Assembly (NCBI GenBank): GCA_950022655.1
Contig: OX465589.1
Location: forward strand, 27,085,626 to 27,149,625
Source of the DNA: Alentia gelatinosa
Taxonomy: Eukaryota > Annelida > Polychaeta > Phyllodocida > Polynoidae
Reading direction: 5' to 3'
DNA: 64,000 nucleotides
Shown: piece by piece, positions 59,143-64,000 of the stretch
Layout: every line of letters starts with the position of its first letter
Position numbering within the stretch: position 1 is the first letter of the stretch
Program-made: the position numbers and the translations under genes
The notes under the pieces: model-generated
Told to the model about the DNA's origin: nothing
Databases searched by the model: none
What the model saw: only the letters and a program-made list of their open reading frames with translations

Positions 59143-60777
59143 TTATAAACCAATATTGAAGAGGTCTGCGTGAGGTGGCACATCGACGTGTCTCGGCACG
59201 TGCGTCGGGGGGGGGGAGCCCCCCCACCCCCCCCCCGGAAGCACGTCGGTGTCTCTGAGGGCGGCGTCGAGCCAAATTTGCCGCGCGCATGCGGCAATTC
59301 GGCCGTTCTTGATGACCCCCGAGGTGAGGGGGGCGAGAACGCCTGCGTGCGAGGCGTGAACCCCGATGGCGGTGCCCGGGGGGGGGGGCATGAGGCTCGA
59401 GGAGTTGAAGTGCCACGACCAATGCGTAGGCGTGGCGAGAGGCGTCGTCCGAGGGGATGTCGGTGTCGGTGGCGGACCACTCCCACCCGACGGCCGTACC
59501 CTCCAGCGAAGCCGTGGCGCCAGCCCAGGAGGCGGCGACGTGTAGGTCAGTAGAGGCGTCGGGCGGACCGAAGTAGTGGCGGCCGTTCGAGGAGGTCGCG
59601 TAAGCACGGAACCACGCGATGTCCGCGTGCATCTCCCGACCTATGGTGATAACTGCGGCGCCCTGTGACGCCCGTAGGGCCGAGAAGAGGCGTGTCATGA
59701 ACCGGTGGGCGTAACGGACGCAGTGGCCGACGTGGACGAGGCGGCCGAGGAGGGACTGGAGCTGATGGCGAGATGCGTGGGAGCGCCCCCCCCACTCGTG
59801 GCACACCTCCAGAACATCTGCGAGCTTGCCGGTGGGTATGGAGACAATGGCCGCGTCGATGTCCAACACAAAACCTAACCAGGTGAGGCGACGGATGGGG
59901 GGCTGGCACTTCTCCGCGGCGAGTTGCAGGCCCAGGTGGTCGGCCAACCACAGGAAGTGGTCGTACGCCTCCTGTGCGGCGCGCTTCCCTGCGGCAACGC
60001 CCGCAAAATCGTCCAGGTATGCGAGGCAATGCCGGGCGCGGGAACGCATCATGTAGACGACCCCGTTCGATGTGCGCTGACAGGCGATGGAGGAGGTGGA
60101 ACCAAACGGGGGGCATCGCTCCACGTAGAAAGACCCCCCTACACGGAAGCACAGTAGGGGGGCGTCGACGAGGTCTATCCGTAGTTGTCGATACGCCCTG
60201 GAGAGGTCTGCCGACCAGACGTGCGCCGTAGGGCCCACCGCTAAGATCTCCTCGATCAAGTCTCCCACCCCGGGGAGAGTGTAAGCGGCGGGAGAGCCCA
60301 GGTAGAAACCCGGAGCTATGGCGTCGTTGACCGCCTGTCCAGGCGGGAATGATAAATCCAGGATGACGCGAACCCCCTCCCCCCCTTCTTAGGACGAGTG
60401 AGAAGCGGGGAGACCTGGGTCCACTGGCCGAACGGGAGGTGGACGAGGGGGCCCGTCAGCCCCCCGAGGAGCAGCTCTTTTTCGGCGAAAGCGGCAAGTG
60501 CGGCGCCCTGAGCCCTCCCAGATGCATGATTATTGAAGGTAGAGAGGGGCCAGCGTGTCTGGTTGAAGCTAATCGGCCAGCCGTATGGAAGAAAATCGCA
60601 CAGCTCGGTGTCGTGGTAGTGTGTGAGGAGCGTGGCCCAACGGTCAACCCGTAGGCCCGACTGAACCTCGCGGCGAGCAGCTCGATAATTGTAGTCTCCA
60701 CCGGCTCGTATAGCGTGTAGAGCGCCGCCTCCGTGGGGAAGCGCTCGCGGAACTCGTCCGAGGGGAGGGGGCGCCAC
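59143..60777 (-). pseudogene. Ngaro-type pol: RT-RNase H, two frame changes
   Basis: The first frame (60777 to about 60385) carries the lead-in FLPYGWPISFNQTRWPLSTF, NNHASG and LVHLPFGQWTQVSPLLTRPK. It changes frame at the C-run 60373-60388. The second frame holds the RT: VILDLSFPPGQAVNDAI, HVWSADLSRAYRQLRIDLVD (catalytic Asp), FGSTSSIACQRTSNGVVYMM, LAYLDDFAGV (YLDD box), LTWLGFVLD and the connection, with RNase H starting near ASTDLHVAASWAG. At the 11-G run 59378-59388 the frame returns to the first, continuing IGVHASHAGVLAPLTSG to a stop near 59143. The two shifts compensate, and both sit in homopolymers, so sequencing indels are a real alternative to mutation. Catalytic residues are intact. 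Confidence 0.85.
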
Positions 60778-60869
60778 ACTTCGGCGGCAGAGGTGTCAAC
60801 TGGAGTTGCCGGGGGGGGGGGGGGTTGTCCGCCCCACCCCCCGTTAGACGCTCCCCCTGCCGGGGCGAG

Positions 60870-61973
60870 CTAAGCAGAGTTGTTGGCGGCGGCAGGTTGT
60901 CCTCCTGCCTGCCCGCGAAAGGGCGTACTAGAAACGTGACTGCCGCCGGCAGCCTCATGGCAGGCCCTTATCCGGCAATCGACGAAACTGTGAGCATGGT
61001 GCGCTCCAAAGTTGTCAAAACAGTACGAGCAACAGTGAACAACAGTTCCCCCACTCGTGGAATGAGGGGGGCTGACAGCGCAACCCCCTTCGCTGTTGTA
61101 GACCTTGCAGGGGGGGTGGGCTGGAGAGGCGCCCGGCGATTTGTTTTTCTTCTTTGCTGCTGGTGCCTCCACCGCGCGGCAAACCTGGGAACTTTCAGAA
61201 CGAGAAATCGCCGTGTGAAGATGTTGGATTTGCTCGGAATCCTCCCATCCCCTGGCGAAACGGCCTTCTGCCACCCGTATGAAAATTTCCTCGCTCCACC
61301 GGCGAACGGCCGTAAAGTCATAGTCTAAACAATCCTCTACAACCTCCCTGAGGTGGGACAGAACATGTGGTTTGACGGTAGGGGGCACCGCCGCATCGTC
61401 CACGATGCGGAGGATGCCCCATATATGCTCCTGCAAATTTACGGTCCCCAGGCCCATATGGTCCTTACGGCTGGGGAGTAACACGTAGTGGCACGGAATG
61501 ATAAATTTACCTCTATTTGGCCGTAGTTCATGAGCCGTAGATTGAAGTAATAGACGCACTTGGTCGTCGATGGATTGATCCTGATACGAGACGCCTAGGC
61601 TGGGAGCGTCCCTCGGTATCCAGGGGTGGGATAACATGGATGCAGCGAAGCCATCATTAACAGCCATTGGGGCGGTACTCACGGTAGTATTTGGGCGATG
61701 TAAATCGAATCCCCTCTGGGGGCCCGAAGGTGTCGATGGCGTACCTTGTTGCAATGTCATCGCAGAATCGTTTGTAGGCCTAGGTGGCGAGGCTGCCGCC
61801 TGGGTCCTAGAGGCTGCCGCCTGGGTGAACGCCATCATAGCAGATTTCATAGTCCGCATTTCGCGACTCAAGTCTTTGATTTTCTTATCCATTTTTACGT
61901 TCTTGTTTTCCCCTGCCGATGTCTTTTTGACGATTTTCTGGGTCTTGCCCGTGGGAGTCTTCTTCGGAGGCAT
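60870..61973 (-). CDS. Ngaro-type Gag (ORF1)
   Basis: 367 residues from the first ATG at 61973, shortly inside A1; the frame upstream is open only from a TTG. Basic, Lys-rich start (MPPKKTPTGKTQKIVKK), a coiled-coil-like stretch (KKIKDLSREMRTMKSAM), a Pro/Ser linker, then a conserved core around LRPNRGKFIIPCHYVL and LREVVEDCLDYDFTAVRRWS. A Cys/His zinc-binding tail follows: CKVYNSEGGC and CSYCFDNFGAHHAHSFVDC. It would package the element's RNA. Identity of the core is by position and resemblance only. Confidence 0.8.
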   Translation of the reverse strand: MPPKKTPTGKTQKIVKKTSAGENKNVKMDKKIKDLSREMRTMKSAMMAFTQAAASRTQAAASPPRPTNDSAMTLQQGTPSTPSGPQRGFDLHRPNTTVSTAPMAVNDGFAASMLSHPWIPRDAPSLGVSYQDQSIDDQVRLLLQSTAHELRPNRGKFIIPCHYVLLPSRKDHMGLGTVNLQEHIWGILRIVDDAAVPPTVKPHVLSHLREVVEDCLDYDFTAVRRWSEEIFIRVAEGRFARGWEDSEQIQHLHTAISRSESSQVCRAVEAPAAKKKNKSPGASPAHPPCKVYNSEGGCAVSPPHSTSGGTVVHCCSYCFDNFGAHHAHSFVDCRIRACHEAAGGSHVSSTPFRGQAGGQPAAANNSA

Positions 61974-62033
61974 CTTTAGGCATCGTAGATGCGCGAAAAC
62001 TAAGGTTGTCGGCGAAAATAGCAGGATCACACA

Positions 62034-62200
62034 AAAAATGTTCAAAGGAGTCTTTGATGAGCGTGCGGCATGACGTCACAACGGCCGCGATACGCCAGAT
62101 GGTGCTGTATCCGTGAAGGGCGGGATGCGTCTCGTAAGCGCTAGATGGCGCCACTCCGTCCTCCTCGGATGTCCATTAAACCTCCTCAGTCGGTCACAAT
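62034..62200 (-). repeat. Ngaro-type split repeat A1 (5' end)
   Basis: Matches A2 from AAAATGTTCAAAGGAGTCTT to GGTCACAAT with a handful of substitutions. Likely promoter and transcription start for the element. Confidence 0.9.
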
Positions 62201-63514
62201 TACTAATTGCTTCGGCACTGCACAGCATGGCTTGGTGATATTTGAAAATGAGGAATCTCTGTGTGGTATGACAAATAAATTATCACCCCAAGATCTGCTG
62301 AAGATACAATCAGATATGGTTTCCAACTCGCTTTTTTTCAGGTGGGATCATGATGACATTTATAGTAGGAGATTCCCAGCAACCTATCTATGAATGAAGA
62401 TAAAACCCAAATCTCAAACCTACCTGAACGCCAAGTTTCTCCACCCCCTGAGTCGGGTTCTAAAATTAGCTGTCAGAAATTATCAAGAAAGGAAATGTTC
62501 AGAATAATACACTAAGGTTATTGTGGTTAATAGGGTTGGCGACTGTGGTTTATTGGGTTGGCGGTATAAATCAAATTTTACTTTGTTTACTTTATCATTA
62601 TTAAACAGTATCCGCCAAACCTTGTCTTTTACTGCCAGGGATTTATATAGGTAATCGTTGTAGAGAAGAATGTCATAAGTAATCAACATTAACAAGAATT
62701 ATGACAAATGACTCAGGTATTTTGTATAATTAATATTTTCCATTACTATATGTTAATCAACTTCCGGATAAACTAATGATTTCCGGTGCGTCTTGGCTGC
62801 TTCCATCTACATATGCCTTACTCTCAACTCACTCTCTCAGGCCTAGTTAGACAGCGTAAATATGCCCAAACAATTGATAACAGCAAGTTCGCTCGAAAAA
62901 TCCCCAGCGGGCGATGCACTGCCATTTGCTATGACCAGCTTTGTCTGATATCACACTAAAATGAAAAGAAAAGAAAAAAAGCAGTTGTACTGGTTAGCAC
63001 TTTATGTTGCGCAAACTATAATATTTGATTCAAACTGATAGCATCCGACATTGCCCAAATAGATAGTGTGCCTTGCGGTTTCACATGATGCTTTAAGTCC
63101 CAATTAATCAAAATCGCTCCAAGCATTTACCGGCTTTTTAGCCAGGTTTTGAAAATAATTCTACTCTGGATATGTTGGCCATCCACTGGAAGTGCGTCCC
63201 ATAATAGTTTGCCCACATACAATGGCGACCACCTAAACAACTCTGTATTCGGTTTTCTTAACTTATTTTCACCTTTTCAATACTCCTCTTTGTTCTGATG
63301 TTTTCTGTAATCAAGTTGTCTTCATGGGAAACCCACCAGAGTACAAATGAAAGAATTCGTACGTTCCGTCTTATAATAAGACTGGCTAGATTTGCTCTTT
63401 CCAACATAGACAATGTACTCATCCGCCTATCAGTACTACACCGAAAGCTTACGCAATGCATTGTTCAATATTGTCTATTTCCTCTTCTTAGTTTCCTCTT
63501 TTGGTCCTCTCTAG
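62201..63514. other. No gene seen
   Basis: AT-rich unique sequence. TTTCCTCTTCTTAGTTTCCT and a further pyrimidine tract (63476-63514) lead into the candidate exon. Confidence 0.45.
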
Positions 63515-63786
63515 GAGCGGCACAAACAAAACTACAATATTCTAGTTTTGACAACATCATGGTTTTTAGATACAACGGATGCTGTCAACCACCCTAGTGA
63601 CAGGAGAATCATCGCAGATATGACATTCCCTGCTAACAGGAGTGTTAATGGAGTTCTCTATAAAAACATTGTAAGGGGAAATGTTTGGCACATAGCCTGC
63701 CCACAATCGAGGTCGACGCTAAATATAGCACATGCATACAGGAATTTTAGATCCGACCTATTAGATAGGCCACTGTTGGTCATTGC
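63515..63786 (+). CDS. Candidate internal coding exon, product unknown
   Basis: A long pyrimidine tract ending CCTCTCTAG (63514) precedes, and a GTGAGT donor starts at 63787. The whole 272-bp interval is open in one frame: ERHKQNYNILVLTTSWFLDT from the first base, then DRRIIADMTFPANRSVNGVL and LYKNIVRGNVWHIACPQSRS, to LLDRPLLVIA, exon end in phase 2. Composition is ordinary for a folded domain, with one NRS sequon. I recognise no family. Upstream and downstream exons were not found in the window, and 63914 onwards is repeat. Confidence 0.5.
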
Positions 63787-63913
63787 GTGAGTTTCAAAAT
63801 ATTATGTAGATAGTGCGGTTTTCTTTGTTTCACAGGCTTTGTCAAACCACATACAACGCGTGGCGGATCAGATAGTATGGATGCTACTTGACATGGGTAT
63901 CCATGCACGAATG

Positions 63914-64000
63914 TATAGGGGACAGAGCCATTGTTAGTTCATGAAGCAGTCACTAGGTGGTCGGGGGACAAAACCTGTATTCTGGCTCTTTGTTCTTACC
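63914..64000 (+). repeat. Dispersed repeat, copy 2, cut by the window edge
   Basis: Same family as 16678-16785. Confidence 0.65.

Larger units (their letters stand above)
57698..62200 (-). mobile_element. Ngaro-type tyrosine-recombinase retrotransposon, nearly complete
   Basis: On the minus strand the order is A1 (62200-62034), Gag, pol, recombinase, B1 (58203-58055), A2 (58054-57888), a 41-bp spacer, B2 (57846-57698). This A1-ORFs-B1-A2-B2 plan of split direct repeats is diagnostic of Ngaro/PAT-type elements, which integrate with a tyrosine recombinase instead of an integrase and leave no target duplication. All expected proteins are present. Pol has two frame changes at homopolymers. Repeat copies differ by only a few bases, so the insertion is young. 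Confidence 0.9.

Noticed and set aside
59170..60231. Long plus-strand open frames opposite the Ngaro pol
   Set aside because: High GC removes stops from every frame; only the minus strand shows conserved motifs.

Overview
The window is animal nuclear DNA that is mostly repeats. It is intron-and-repeat style, AT-leaning, carries a tRNA-derived SINE, LINEs, DIRS/Ngaro-type tyrosine-recombinase retrotransposons and many short inverted-repeat elements, and has one intronless chemoreceptor/peptide-type GPCR. That mix suggests a marine invertebrate (lancelet, mollusc or brachiopod-like). The sequence alone does not settle the phylum. There are no operons, bacterial signals or CRISPR arrays.

Layout. 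1-0.97 kb: broken Ty3/gypsy integrase. 1.1-4.3 kb: short TIR elements (MITEs) and a promoter/CTCF-like patch. 5.46-9.40 kb: a 3.9 kb element with perfect 35-bp TIRs, filled with the word TCACGTCCG in both orientations. 12.4-15.6 kb: two MITEs, CTCF-like sites and a dead L1/Tx1-like LINE tail. 18.1-20.4 kb: a CR1/jockey-group LINE (one frameshift) sitting in one copy of a tandem duplication whose other copy is the empty site. 21-28.5 kb: MITEs, an eroded Ngaro-like repeat and a cluster of 29-bp perfect palindromes that differ by compensating changes. 29-35.3 kb: a DIRS-like retroelement (Gag plus internally deleted RT-RNase H, no recombinase). Close to one of its repeat copies sits a second word-filled TIR element (2.7 kb, word CTGCCTCCGTGTACA). 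43.2-44.6 kb: the GPCR, the only convincing complete host gene. 47-52 kb: MITEs, SINE, a retrocopy with a 16-bp target duplication, and a LINE tail. 55.0 kb: a 30-bp minisatellite. 57.7-62.2 kb: a nearly complete Ngaro-type element with textbook split direct repeats, Gag, RT-RNase H and tyrosine recombinase. 63.5-63.8 kb: a candidate host exon of unknown product.

How parts relate. Most open frames belong to retroelements. The GPCR is flanked by several kb without recognisable genes on either side. The most unusual theme is that several unrelated-looking TIR elements each carry their own short word repeated many times in both orientations. In one family with shared GGCGTCCACC-type ends, the word itself differs from member to member. 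I read this as recoded sets of protein-binding sites in non-autonomous DNA transposons. That reading is an inference.
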